A stretch of DNA of 59,589 bases from an uncultured Flavobacterium sp. (GTDB taxonomy: Bacteria; Bacteroidota; Bacteroidia; Flavobacteriales; Flavobacteriaceae): the NCBI RefSeq assembly GCF_946482535.1, contig NZ_CAMLRU010000001.1, positions 1 to 59,589 of the forward strand, in the 5' to 3' direction. Shown here in pieces: positions 17,428 through 24,585 of the stretch. The notes under the pieces are model-generated. The model was not told the origin of the DNA, made no database searches, and saw only the letters and a list, made by a program, of their open reading frames with translations. Positions within the stretch are counted from its first letter, which is position 1, and the number at the start of each line of letters is the position of its first letter. Made by a program: the position numbers and the translations under genes.

Positions 17428-17883
17428 ATGGACGCATCATTCAAAATCTGGGAAACCAGCCGACAATCCTATCTCAAGCTTCTCAACAACTATACGCTGG
17501 AACAACTCAACAAAATTCCCGAAGGTTTCAGCAACAATTTGGTTTGGAACTTAGGCCATATCATCGTGGCACAACAAGGCTTGGTATATCGTCTTTCTGG
17601 CTTGCCGGTAAACGTTTCCGAAGACATGACCAATACCTATAAAAACGGTTCCAAGCCAACCGGGCAAACCACGCAAGCAGAAGTCGATGAATTAAAAGAA
17701 CTTTTGATTTCCCTAATGGAACAAACCAAAGCTGATTACGCCGCCGGAAAGTTTACCGCTTACAACGAATACACTACCGGAACCGGATTTCACTTAGCCT
17801 CAACTGAAGAAGCCATCGAGTTCAACAACTATCACGAAGCTTTACATCTGGGCTTTATGATGAATATTCGAAAGTTTATTTAG
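17428..17883 (+). CDS. DinB family protein
   Basis: A 151-residue four-helix protein of the DinB/YfiT superfamily, possible metal-dependent thiol transferases. Histidines in NLGHIIVAQQG and in the C-terminal NNYHEALHLGFM provide the usual three-His metal site. There is no signal peptide. It is followed by a REP-like element and then metB; no functional link is evident. Confidence 0.88.
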   Translation: MDASFKIWETSRQSYLKLLNNYTLEQLNKIPEGFSNNLVWNLGHIIVAQQGLVYRLSGLPVNVSEDMTNTYKNGSKPTGQTTQAEVDELKELLISLMEQTKADYAAGKFTAYNEYTTGTGFHLASTEEAIEFNNYHEALHLGFMMNIRKFI

Positions 17884-17955
17884 GAGCTAATCCGGCTATA
17901 CGTTACAATCTTTTCCTTTCCAGGAAAAGGATTTTCACTCCTATCCGGGCTATTA
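17882..17955 (+). repeat. REP-like element copy 1
   Basis: Outer words GGAGCTAATCCGGCTATA and ATCCGGGCTATT enclose GTTACAATC, a central hairpin (CTTTTCCT, TTCC, AGGAAAAGG) and TTTCACTCC. Copies 2 (23165-23243) and 3 (25950-26064) share the ends in opposite orientation with different hairpins. It lies just before the metB promoter. Confidence 0.7.
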
Positions 17956-17971
17956 AAAAACGAAAAAAAAG

Positions 17972-17979
17972 TACCTTTG
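17972..17979 (+). promoter_or_regulatory. metB -7 element TACCTTTG
   Basis: TACCTTTG matches TAnnTTTG, 20 nt before the metB ATG at 17999. The DUF3078 gene has the identical octamer. Confidence 0.6.
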
Positions 17980-17998
17980 CAATCTAATTGAAACTCAA

Positions 17999-19141
17999 AT
18001 GAAATTTAACACCAAAGTCATACATGGCAACCAACACCATGAAGAAGTAACCGGAGCGGTAATGCCACCGGTGTTTCAAACCTCAACTTATGCCCAAGTT
18101 TCACCCGGGAAACCCGTAGGTGATTACGAATATTCTCGTGCCGCCAACCCAACCCGTCAAGCTTTAGAAGATGCTTTGGCGAGTATTGAAAATGGCGCGC
18201 GCGGTTTGGCTTTCGCTTCCGGATTGGCGGCTACCGATTGTTTGTTGCGCTTATTCAAAGCCGGTGATGAAATCATCGCGATGGACGATTTATATGGCGG
18301 AACGTATCGTTTGTTTACCCGTTTGTACAACAACAGCGGTATCAAGTTCCATTTTGTAGACATGAACGATTTAGAGAAATTCCAATCGCTAATCAATGAA
18401 AACACCAAATTGGTTTGGGTAGAAACACCAACCAATCCGTTGATGAAATTGGCCGACATTGCTGAAATTGCCAAAATCACCAAAAAACACAACATCCTTT
18501 TTGCGGTAGACAACACCTTTGCTACGCCGTATTTGCAAAAACCTTTAGACTTAGGTGCCGATATCGTAATGCATTCGGCCACGAAATATTTAGGCGGACA
18601 CAGTGATGTAATTGCCGGCGCTTTGATTATCAAAGACAAAGCATTAGGCGATGAATTGCACTTCAAACAATTTGCTACCGGCGGAACCTTAGGGCCAATG
18701 GACAGTTTCTTGGTATTACGCGGCATCAAAACCTTGCATTTGCGCGTACAAAGACATTGCGAAAACGGAGAAAAAGTGGCCAACTTTTTAGCCAATCATC
18801 CCGAAGTAGATAAAGTATTCTATCCGGGATTGCCTGACCATCCGTATCATGACATTGCCAAAAAACAAATGAGTGGTTTTGGCGGCATGGTATCATTTAC
18901 ATTCAAATCAGGCAAAAAAGAAGATGCCATTTCCTTCTTGGAAAAACTAAAAGTATTCACTTTAGCCGAATCATTAGGCGGTGTTGAATCTTTAGCCAAT
19001 CATCCGGCTTTGATGACACATGCATCGATTCCGGAAGACAAGCGAAAAGAAGTGGGAATCACAGATGACTTAGTGCGTTTAAGTACCGGTGTAGAAGACA
19101 TTGATGACTTGCTCGCAGATCTCGAACAAGCTTTCAGATAA
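17999..19141 (+). CDS. metB: Cystathionine gamma-synthase family PLP enzyme
   Basis: A 380-residue Cys/Met metabolism PLP-dependent transferase. The PLP lysine lies in MHSATKYLGGHSDVIAGA. YEYSRAANPTRQALEDALASIE and ETPTNPLMKLADI are family signatures. In Bacteroidota this clade is usually annotated cystathionine gamma-synthase (O-succinyl- or acetyl-homoserine plus cysteine to cystathionine), but cystathionine gamma-lyase activity cannot be excluded from sequence. It has its own -7 element (17972) and terminator, so it is a single-gene unit. Confidence 0.88.
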   Translation: MKFNTKVIHGNQHHEEVTGAVMPPVFQTSTYAQVSPGKPVGDYEYSRAANPTRQALEDALASIENGARGLAFASGLAATDCLLRLFKAGDEIIAMDDLYGGTYRLFTRLYNNSGIKFHFVDMNDLEKFQSLINENTKLVWVETPTNPLMKLADIAEIAKITKKHNILFAVDNTFATPYLQKPLDLGADIVMHSATKYLGGHSDVIAGALIIKDKALGDELHFKQFATGGTLGPMDSFLVLRGIKTLHLRVQRHCENGEKVANFLANHPEVDKVFYPGLPDHPYHDIAKKQMSGFGGMVSFTFKSGKKEDAISFLEKLKVFTLAESLGGVESLANHPALMTHASIPEDKRKEVGITDDLVRLSTGVEDIDDLLADLEQAFR

Positions 19142-19157
19142 ATCCAATCTAAATAAT

Positions 19158-19191
19158 CAAAAAGCCGGAGTTTCAAGCTCCGGCTTTTTTG
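19158..19191 (+). terminator. Terminator after metB
   Basis: AAAAAGCCGGAG, loop TTTCAAG, CTCCGGCTTTTTT: a strong GC stem flanked by A and T tracts. Confidence 0.93.
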
Positions 19192-19237
19192 TTAATTCGA
19201 CTTAAAATAATTGTTTAAATTTATAAGAAAAATAATG

Positions 19238-19275
19238 TTTTTTTATAAATTTTATGTATTTCATCGATTATTTCA
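19238..19275 (+). promoter_or_regulatory. Box C: TTTCATCGATTA element upstream of a cationic peptide gene
   Basis: TTTCATCGATTATTTC at 19259-19274 is preceded by TAAATTTTATGTA, matching boxes B and D in the joint region. The upstream half-site is only a T run. It starts 83 nt before the ATG at 19342. Confidence 0.5.
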
Positions 19276-19341
19276 GTGTTTTTGGCGGTTTGTCTGTTTT
19301 ATTTATATAAGTTTAACTTGTATAATTTAATATCAGACCCC

Positions 19342-19575
19342 ATGAAAAAAATTAACCTAAAAAATACCGGTAAATTATTCCTCCTGTTGTTCTTCTTAGG
19401 AAGTACAAATGTTTTTTCGTCAACAAAAATTCCAACTGACGCAAGTTCCAGAGGTAATGAATCAAGATTTGGTTGCTCGAGTAAAGCGACAAAAGTCTCA
19501 AAAAAACCCATCGCAACTTATTCTTCCAGAGGTATTGCCATGCAAGCTAAAAGTAAAAAATGCTTTAAGAAGTAA
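19342..19575 (+). CDS. Small cationic exported peptide, two cysteines
   Basis: A 77-residue precursor. Residues 1-26 form a clear signal peptide (KLFLLLFFLGSTNVFSS). The mature part, about 50 residues, is rich in Lys, Arg and Ser, contains two copies of SSRG (about 35 and 61) and two cysteines (45 and 74), one close to the KKCFKK end. I recognise no family. It is flanked by its own upstream box (19238) and a perfect terminator, so it is expressed alone. Possible roles are a secreted signal or antimicrobial peptide; this is speculation. Confidence 0.6.
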   Translation: MKKINLKNTGKLFLLLFFLGSTNVFSSTKIPTDASSRGNESRFGCSSKATKVSKKPIATYSSRGIAMQAKSKKCFKK

Positions 19576-19603
19576 TCTTCGGAATCTGTAAATTTAAGAT
19601 TAA

Positions 19604-19640
19604 AAAAAGAGCCGATTTAAGGATAAATCGGCTCTTTTTT
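19604..19640. terminator. Bidirectional terminator between peptide gene and DUF3078 gene
   Basis: AAAAAGAGCCGATTTA, loop AGGA, TAAATCGGCTCTTTTTT. A and T tracts on both sides allow use in both directions for the two convergent genes. Confidence 0.92.
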
Positions 19641-19656
19641 TTACAAATAATTGATC

Positions 19657-20550
19657 TTAAAAACCATAATTTACACCAATTCCAATTACTTGACGGGTTT
19701 GAAAACCTCTGTAGGCGTTGTCATCATAAATGGTTTGGAATGCAAAATTGGTAGTCAAGTATTTATTAACTTTCATCACAATATTTAAGGTATAATCGAT
19801 ATCAACATTATAAACTTCTTCCAAATAGTTGGTGTAGGAATTAAAAATGTTTTCTGCACTAACATTCTCCATGATATTGAATTTGTAGTAAGCATTGACT
19901 GCCGCTCCAAACTCATAACGAGAGCTTTCTCCTTGAGCCACCCCGAAAGCCGGTCCGAGATCAGTGAAATGGCGGTGTACCATAATTACTTTTGAAGTAG
20001 CAGGAGCAACGTTAATCTTTAGATTGTCACTCTTTTTCCACATCATACCCGGACCAAACTGGGTGAATGTTGGAGATAAGAAATGGGATATTTTAATAGT
20101 GTTATCGGCCGGATCGAAACCGGAATCAAACTGTGTTTTAAAGTTGAAAAAGAAAGAGTAATACCATTCGCCCGATGCTTTTTTGCCTACCAAGGAATTG
20201 AACTCAAATCGGTCATCTGATTTTCTTAAATCCTGTCCGTTAATTTTGGTCAGACCATAATTGGCGTTGAGTTTGTTGTCCCATGTCCAGGTATCGCTTT
20301 TATAATTGAAATCATATTTTAAGCCTGCATTTCCTGAAATACTGCTTTGCCCACCGGCCAACCAGTTGTTAAAGCTTGCTTGGTTTAACAAAACCGTAGC
20401 CACGCCTTTTTTTTCCCAACCGTTTGGTTTTTCTTCTTGAATTTTGGCTATGGTTTCTTCGGTTTTCTTTAGTAATTCCTTTTCACTAACTTGAGAATAC
20501 CCTTTGTTTACGCATAAAAAGAACAGCGCAGCTAATAAAACTCTTTTCAT
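19657..20550 (-). CDS. DUF3078 family outer-envelope protein
   Basis: A 297-residue exported protein with a signal peptide (1-18, MKRVLLAALFFLCVNKGYS). The mature part has the DUF3078 features: a short helical start (EELLKKTEETIAKIQEE), then WEKKGVATVLLNQASFNNWLAGGQSS and alternating strands typical of an outer-membrane beta barrel, ending with an aromatic strand (IGIGVNYGF). The ATG at 20550 is supported by a promoter at 20575-20604. Its cellular role is unknown. Confidence 0.87.
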   Translation of the reverse strand: MKRVLLAALFFLCVNKGYSQVSEKELLKKTEETIAKIQEEKPNGWEKKGVATVLLNQASFNNWLAGGQSSISGNAGLKYDFNYKSDTWTWDNKLNANYGLTKINGQDLRKSDDRFEFNSLVGKKASGEWYYSFFFNFKTQFDSGFDPADNTIKISHFLSPTFTQFGPGMMWKKSDNLKINVAPATSKVIMVHRHFTDLGPAFGVAQGESSRYEFGAAVNAYYKFNIMENVSAENIFNSYTNYLEEVYNVDIDYTLNIVMKVNKYLTTNFAFQTIYDDNAYRGFQTRQVIGIGVNYGF

Positions 20551-20574
20551 TTTATGAATTTTTAAATTTTGGGG

Positions 20575-20604
20575 CAAAGGTAAGGATACATTTTGCCATT
20601 TCAA
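20575..20604 (-). promoter_or_regulatory. Consensus promoter TTG-N19-TACCTTTG of the DUF3078 gene
   Basis: On the minus strand TTG (20604-20602), 19 nt, TACCTTTG (20582-20575). This is the best full match to the flavobacterial promoter consensus in the window, giving a leader of about 20 nt. It rules out a longer reading frame beginning at 20604. Confidence 0.75.
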
Positions 20605-20610
20605 ATCGGA

Positions 20611-21117
20611 CTATTTACCTTTTTTGAACAATGGTACGGCCGAACAGGCTTCGCCATACATAATGCTTTTGGCAAAGGGTTGGAGTTTTTGAACGGCCAT
20701 AATATAAGCACTTTCCGGAACGGGTTTTTTAGAACAGCCTTTGATGATGACCGGTTTGTCTTGGTATGCTGAGTAATCCAGAGTTGGCAAAATATCTTGA
20801 TACAATGCAGTATTCAAATCGGTTATGTTGCCCAAAACGACCTTTTGAGCAAATGGTGCAACATAAGTGGTAACCAAAATAGTCGCCCAAGCCGGAACAA
20901 TCGCATCGGTTGAGCAATGAATCGCTACAAAATGATTTTGGTATTGTGCCCAATCGTGGTTTTTTAGGGCTTCGCGAAAGTCTTTTTCTTTGAGTAAAAA
21001 CCCTTCCAAAAGCCATTGGGAAATATCAATTTGTGTTCGAGTTCCGTTGGGATAATAGTCTTCCAAATCGAAAACTTCGAGGGCTGAATTGGCAACTCTG
21101 TTGATGATTTCGTCCAT
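20611..21117 (-). CDS. DUF2480 family protein
   Basis: A soluble 168-residue protein that I recognise as DUF2480, found next to the SUF genes in many Bacteroidota. Features: IDISQWLLEGFLLKEKDFR, AIVPAWATILVTTYVAPFA and a cysteine-containing end (IIKGCSKKPVPESAYI; MYGEACSAVPL). Function is unknown; the position beside sufT suggests a link to iron-sulfur assembly. It is separated from sufT by a TTCAGTG repeat island. Confidence 0.85.
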   Translation of the reverse strand: MDEIINRVANSALEVFDLEDYYPNGTRTQIDISQWLLEGFLLKEKDFREALKNHDWAQYQNHFVAIHCSTDAIVPAWATILVTTYVAPFAQKVVLGNITDLNTALYQDILPTLDYSAYQDKPVIIKGCSKKPVPESAYIMAVQKLQPFAKSIMYGEACSAVPLFKKGK

Positions 21118-21187
21118 TTTCTTATTGTTCAGTGTTCAGTGTTCAGCGGCATAACTGCCAACTGTTACTGCTTACTGAAGACTAATT
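21118..21187 (-). repeat. Tandem GTTCAGT repeat between sufT and the DUF2480 gene
   Basis: Three copies of GTTCAGT (21127-21146) are followed by CTGTTACTGCTTACTGAAG, a looser inverted partner, with CGGCATAACTGCC between. Confidence 0.6.
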
Positions 21188-21511
21188 TTAAAGCATTCCT
21201 AATTCTAACTTGGCTTCTTCGCTCATCAAATCTTTGCTCCATGGCGGATCAAAAGTAATCTCTACTTCACAAGATTTTACTGCATCGATTTTAGTAATTT
21301 TTTCCTCTACTTCACGAGGCAGCGTTTCGGCCACGGGACAATTGGGTGATGTTAAGGTCATCAAGACTTTGACTTCATTGTCTTCGTTAATCATCACATC
21401 GTAGATTAAGCCTAATTCATAAATATCCACGGGGATTTCGGGATCGTAAATGCCTTTGAGGACTTTGACCACGTTTTCGCCTAAATTGATATCGTCTTTA
21501 AATTCTTCCAT
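21188..21511 (-). CDS. sufT: SUF-associated MIP18/DUF59 protein SufT
   Basis: A 107-residue MIP18 family protein that helps iron-sulfur cluster maturation, as SufT in bacteria and CIA2 in eukaryotes. It has the core VLKGIYDPEIPVDIYELGLIYD, then LTSPNCPVAETLPREVEEKI with the conserved cysteine, and FDPPWSKDLMSEEAKLELG at the end. Normal length. It follows sufE and an exported unknown protein on the minus strand. Confidence 0.93.
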   Translation of the reverse strand: MEEFKDDINLGENVVKVLKGIYDPEIPVDIYELGLIYDVMINEDNEVKVLMTLTSPNCPVAETLPREVEEKITKIDAVKSCEVEITFDPPWSKDLMSEEAKLELGML

Positions 21512-21523
21512 AGTTTTTAGTTT

Positions 21524-22240
21524 TTATTCGTAAGTAATTGAAGTAAGTTCATACGTTCCATATACCGTACTGACCTTTTTTATACCATATCGGTTATTTT
21601 CAAAAACAAACCCAAGAGTTACTTGTTGGGGTAGATTTTCATCAGATTCGACTATGCTTGTCAATAAAACATTTTCTTTTATCTCTTGGTAAGAACCTGA
21701 TTTGCTGTCAATCCATTCCACTTTTTTTTGTTCTTTGGCAAAAGCTAGATCATACCTTGCCAGAGGAAAATCAAGGGTTTTGATTTTATTCTCGTAGTCC
21801 AAATAAATGGTGTATGCAAATGTTGAATAACCCGTTTTTAAAATTTCCTTAAACAATTTTTTCACCTCAGCATTATCTCTGACTGCTTTTATTGTTGTCT
21901 TGTTTCTTTTACAGTCATAAACTCCGGTAAACTTTTCATTGGCATGATAAAGTATTCCAACAACATTCTTTTTAGTTTCTTCATCCATACTTAAAAAAGA
22001 GAGAAAACCACAAGTATAGCCCTCTTTTGGGTGCTTGGTTTTTGCCAACCTTAATTTTGGAAATTGTAACTTAAAGATTGTTGTATCGGCATAAATCCCT
22101 TTTTCATCAAAATAAAAGCTCGATTTTGACTCATAAGTAAAATGAATTTCTTTTACCGTTTGTGGCGTTTTTGTAAAACTGTCTTGTGAAAAACAATTAC
22201 AAAAACTTAAGATTAATAATATGTTTAAAAAGTATTTCAA
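21524..22240 (-). CDS. Exported protein of unknown function in the suf operon (TTG start)
   Basis: A 238-residue protein. No ATG is available before the signal peptide, so the likely start is TTG at 22240, placed directly after the sufE stop (TAATTG). Residues 1-18 (KYFLNILLILSFCNCFS) form a signal peptide. The rest is beta-rich (YESKSSFYFDEKGIYADT; YTIYLDYENKIKTLDFPLARYD). I recognise no domain. Position between sufE and sufT implies cotranscription, but no tie to Fe-S assembly is visible. Confidence 0.65.
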   Translation of the reverse strand: MKYFLNILLILSFCNCFSQDSFTKTPQTVKEIHFTYESKSSFYFDEKGIYADTTIFKLQFPKLRLAKTKHPKEGYTCGFLSFLSMDEETKKNVVGILYHANEKFTGVYDCKRNKTTIKAVRDNAEVKKLFKEILKTGYSTFAYTIYLDYENKIKTLDFPLARYDLAFAKEQKKVEWIDSKSGSYQEIKENVLLTSIVESDENLPQQVTLGFVFENNRYGIKKVSTVYGTYELTSITYE

Positions 22241-22660
22241 TTATTTTTTTGCATTGAATGCCAAAGCATACATTTTTAATTTTTTAATCATCGAAACCAA
22301 ACCGTTGGCACGAGTTGGCGATAAATGTTCTTTGAGTCCGATTTCGTCTATAAAATCGGTGTTGGCCTCTAAAATATCTGAGGCTTTTTGATTGGAAAAC
22401 GCACGGATTAGAATGGCAATAATGCCTTTGGTTAAAATCGCATCACTATCGGCAGTGAAGACTACTTTATCGCCTTGTTGTTCGGCATGGACCCAAACTT
22501 TAGATTGACAGCCTTTGATGATGTTGTCTTCGGTTTTGTATTGTTCTTCAATTAGCGGTAATGATTTCCCTAATTCGATGATGTATTCGTAGCGTTGCAT
22601 CCAGTCGTCAAACATAGAAAATTCGTCTACGATTTCGTCTTGTATTTCTTTGATACTCAT
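22241..22660 (-). CDS. sufE: Cysteine desulfuration protein SufE
   Basis: A 139-residue SufE family protein that accepts persulfide sulfur from SufS and passes it to the SufBCD scaffold. The active-site cysteine is in NIIKGCQSKVWV (about residue 51). Start ISIKEIQDEIVDEFSMFDDW and end LSPTRANGLVSMIKKLK are typical. It overlaps the upstream lipoprotein gene by 4 nt (ATGA). Confidence 0.95.
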   Translation of the reverse strand: MSIKEIQDEIVDEFSMFDDWMQRYEYIIELGKSLPLIEEQYKTEDNIIKGCQSKVWVHAEQQGDKVVFTADSDAILTKGIIAILIRAFSNQKASDILEANTDFIDEIGLKEHLSPTRANGLVSMIKKLKMYALAFNAKK

Positions 22661-23097
22661 TCTTCTTTTTCTTTGGCCAAAGCTACTATTTTATTGACTA
22701 ATTTTTCAATTTCCTTTGGTGGAAAACCGTGATCAAAATCGGTGGTTTGATACTCTTGGTCTTGGTATTTTATTTTCAAATTCGCAATCGCAGCGCCGTC
22801 GTAGAAACGTTTTTGGGTTGGGTCTTTCAGTTTAGGCACTTCTTCCAAATTGATTTTGCCGAAAGCGGTTACCAATTCCTTCCAATCGGCATCCGATATT
22901 TTAATTTCTTCCGGTAAAGCTTGTTCATTTCGGTCTCTTGAAATCGTCGCTTTTTGATTGATGATGACAATCTTTTGATAGAAACCTCTGCTGTTGGCAG
23001 TATACTGAATGGTAGTATTGGTCATATCGTTTTGTGCTTCATTGGTACAACTTTTTCCGAGGAAAAGTGTCAAAAAAATCAGGCTTAGTGTTTTCAT
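22657..23097 (-). CDS. Predicted lipoprotein of unknown function upstream of sufE
   Basis: A 146-residue protein with a signal peptide and lipobox-like LGKSC (Cys 17). The mature part has a beta strand pair (TTIQYTANSRGFYQKIVIINQKA), a helix (SDADWKELVTAFGKINLEEV) and an ending KEIEKLVNKIVALAKEKEE. No family recognised. It overlaps sufE by 4 nt, so it belongs to the sufS-sufE transcript, though an envelope lipoprotein is an odd partner for cytoplasmic Fe-S genes. Confidence 0.72.
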   Translation of the reverse strand: MKTLSLIFLTLFLGKSCTNEAQNDMTNTTIQYTANSRGFYQKIVIINQKATISRDRNEQALPEEIKISDADWKELVTAFGKINLEEVPKLKDPTQKRFYDGAAIANLKIKYQDQEYQTTDFDHGFPPKEIEKLVNKIVALAKEKEE

Positions 23098-23164
23098 AGT
23101 TTTGCATTTTTACCGAATATCCACCGGACATTCTCCTCTTAATATCACACGAGCTTTGCGGCTG

Positions 23165-23243
23165 CCGCAGGAAATAGCCCCGATTGCAACGGCATCCTCG
23201 CAATTTATTGCGAGATACAGTGGAAAGCGGGAAATAGCTCCTA
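23165..23243 (-). repeat. REP-like element copy 2
   Basis: On the plus strand: AATAGCCCCGATTGCAACGG, a central hairpin (TCGCAAT, TTA, TTGCGA with a shared base), GATACAGTGGAAAGCGGGA and ATAGCTCC. The outer words match copies 1 and 3. It lies between sufS and the lipoprotein gene. Confidence 0.7.
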
Positions 23244-23248
23244 AAAAT

Positions 23249-24463
23249 TTAACTCAACATCATTTTGGCTTTTTTAACTGCTTCGACCATGGCATCAATT
23301 TCTTCCTTGGTGTTGTAAAAAGCGAAGCTCGCTCTTATCGTTCCCGGAATTTTGAAATAATCCATAATCGGTTGGGCGCAATGATGTCCGGTGCGCACCG
23401 CTATGCCAAGTTTATCGATAATAGTGCCAATGTCGTAAGGATGAATCCCATCGATGTTAAACGAAATTACGGAAGTTTTTTGTTCGGCCGTACCAAAAAT
23501 TTGCAATCCTTCTATTTCCAATAATTTTGGTGTAGCATATTCTAGTAATTCGTGTTCGTATTGTGCGATATTGTCGAAACCAATTCCGTTCAAATAATCT
23601 ATGGCAGTTCCCAGGACTATTCCGGCTTCAATATTAGGTGTTCCGGCTTCAAATTTATGAGGCAAATCGGCATAAGTGGTTTTTTCGAAAGTTACGGTGG
23701 CAATCATTTCTCCGCCGCCTTGGTATGGTGGCAATTTTCTTAGCCATTCTTCTTTGCCATATAGAATTCCGACACCCGTTGGTCCGCAAATTTTATGTCC
23801 TGAAAACACATAAAAATCACAATCTAAAGCTTGTACATCGGGTTTTAAATGCGGTGTGGCTTGGGCGCCGTCGATTAAAATGGCTGCGCCGAATTGGTGT
23901 GCTTTGTCAATCATTCCCTTAATCGGATTGATGGTTCCCAAAGCATTTGAAATATGATTTACCGTTACGATTTTGGTTTTATCCGAAAGCAGTTTATCGT
24001 ATTCGGCCATAATCAATTCTCCTTTTTCATTCATTGGAATAACTTTTAAAGTCGCTCCGGTTTTCTCGCAAAGCATTTGCCAAGGTACGATGTTGCTGTG
24101 GTGTTCTAAAGCGGAAACCAAAACCTCATCGCCGGGTTTTAAAAAGGCTGCGAAACCATTCGCCACGGCATTGATTCCATGGGTTGTTCCCGAAGTAAAA
24201 ATGACTTCGTGAGCGTGTTTGGCGTTGATATGCTTTTGGATTTTGCCTCGAGACACTTCATACGCATCGGTTGCCAATTGGCTTAAAGTGTGTACACCTC
24301 GGTGAATGTTGGCATTGATTTCTTGGTAATATTGGGCTATCGCATCAATCACCACTTGGGGTTTCTGTGAAGTTGCGCCGTTGTCAAAATAAACGAGCGG
24401 TTTGCCATTGACTTTTTGCGAAAGTATCGGAAAATCGGCTCTGATTTTTTGGATGTCTAACAT
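23249..24463 (-). CDS. sufS: Cysteine desulfurase SufS
   Basis: A 404-residue group II cysteine desulfurase, a PLP enzyme releasing sulfur from cysteine for Fe-S cluster assembly. The PLP lysine lies in FYVFSGHKICGPTGVGILYG and the catalytic cysteine in RTGHHCAQPIMDYF. YFDNGATSQKPQVVIDAI is the usual start. It has its own -7 element (24490) with a palindrome on top of the expected transcription start, so sufS-lipoprotein-sufE-unknown-sufT form a second unit apart from sufABCD. Confidence 0.97.
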   Translation of the reverse strand: MLDIQKIRADFPILSQKVNGKPLVYFDNGATSQKPQVVIDAIAQYYQEINANIHRGVHTLSQLATDAYEVSRGKIQKHINAKHAHEVIFTSGTTHGINAVANGFAAFLKPGDEVLVSALEHHSNIVPWQMLCEKTGATLKVIPMNEKGELIMAEYDKLLSDKTKIVTVNHISNALGTINPIKGMIDKAHQFGAAILIDGAQATPHLKPDVQALDCDFYVFSGHKICGPTGVGILYGKEEWLRKLPPYQGGGEMIATVTFEKTTYADLPHKFEAGTPNIEAGIVLGTAIDYLNGIGFDNIAQYEHELLEYATPKLLEIEGLQIFGTAEQKTSVISFNIDGIHPYDIGTIIDKLGIAVRTGHHCAQPIMDYFKIPGTIRASFAFYNTKEEIDAMVEAVKKAKMMLS

Positions 24464-24468
24464 GGTAT

Positions 24469-24489
24469 TATTTAGAAAAATTCTAAATA
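24469..24489. promoter_or_regulatory. 21-bp palindrome at the sufS transcription start
   Basis: TATTTAGAA, 3 nt, TTCTAAATA: perfect 9-bp arms directly downstream of the -7 element and 6 nt before the sufS ATG. A related site with the same TATTTAGA-N5-TCnAAATA frame lies at 30501-30521 before sufA. A repressor bound here would block transcription. Confidence 0.6.
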
Positions 24490-24497
24490 CAAAAGTA
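24490..24497 (-). promoter_or_regulatory. sufS -7 element TACTTTTG
   Basis: Minus-strand TACTTTTG matches TAnnTTTG, 27 nt before the ATG and touching the palindrome at 24469-24489. No clear -33 TTG. Confidence 0.55.
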
Positions 24498-24585
24498 ATA
24501 AAATTGAAGCGGTTAATTTGCTAAACGCGAGTTAATAATTGCTTTATTTTTTTACTTTTACTAAAGTCCTTTTTTTCTTTATCCT

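Noticed and set aside
17882..17998. Structured leader before metB considered as a SAM riboswitch
   Set aside because: The structured part is a REP-like element that recurs at 23165 and 25950 near unrelated genes, and it ends before the metB -7 element, so it is not in the metB transcript.
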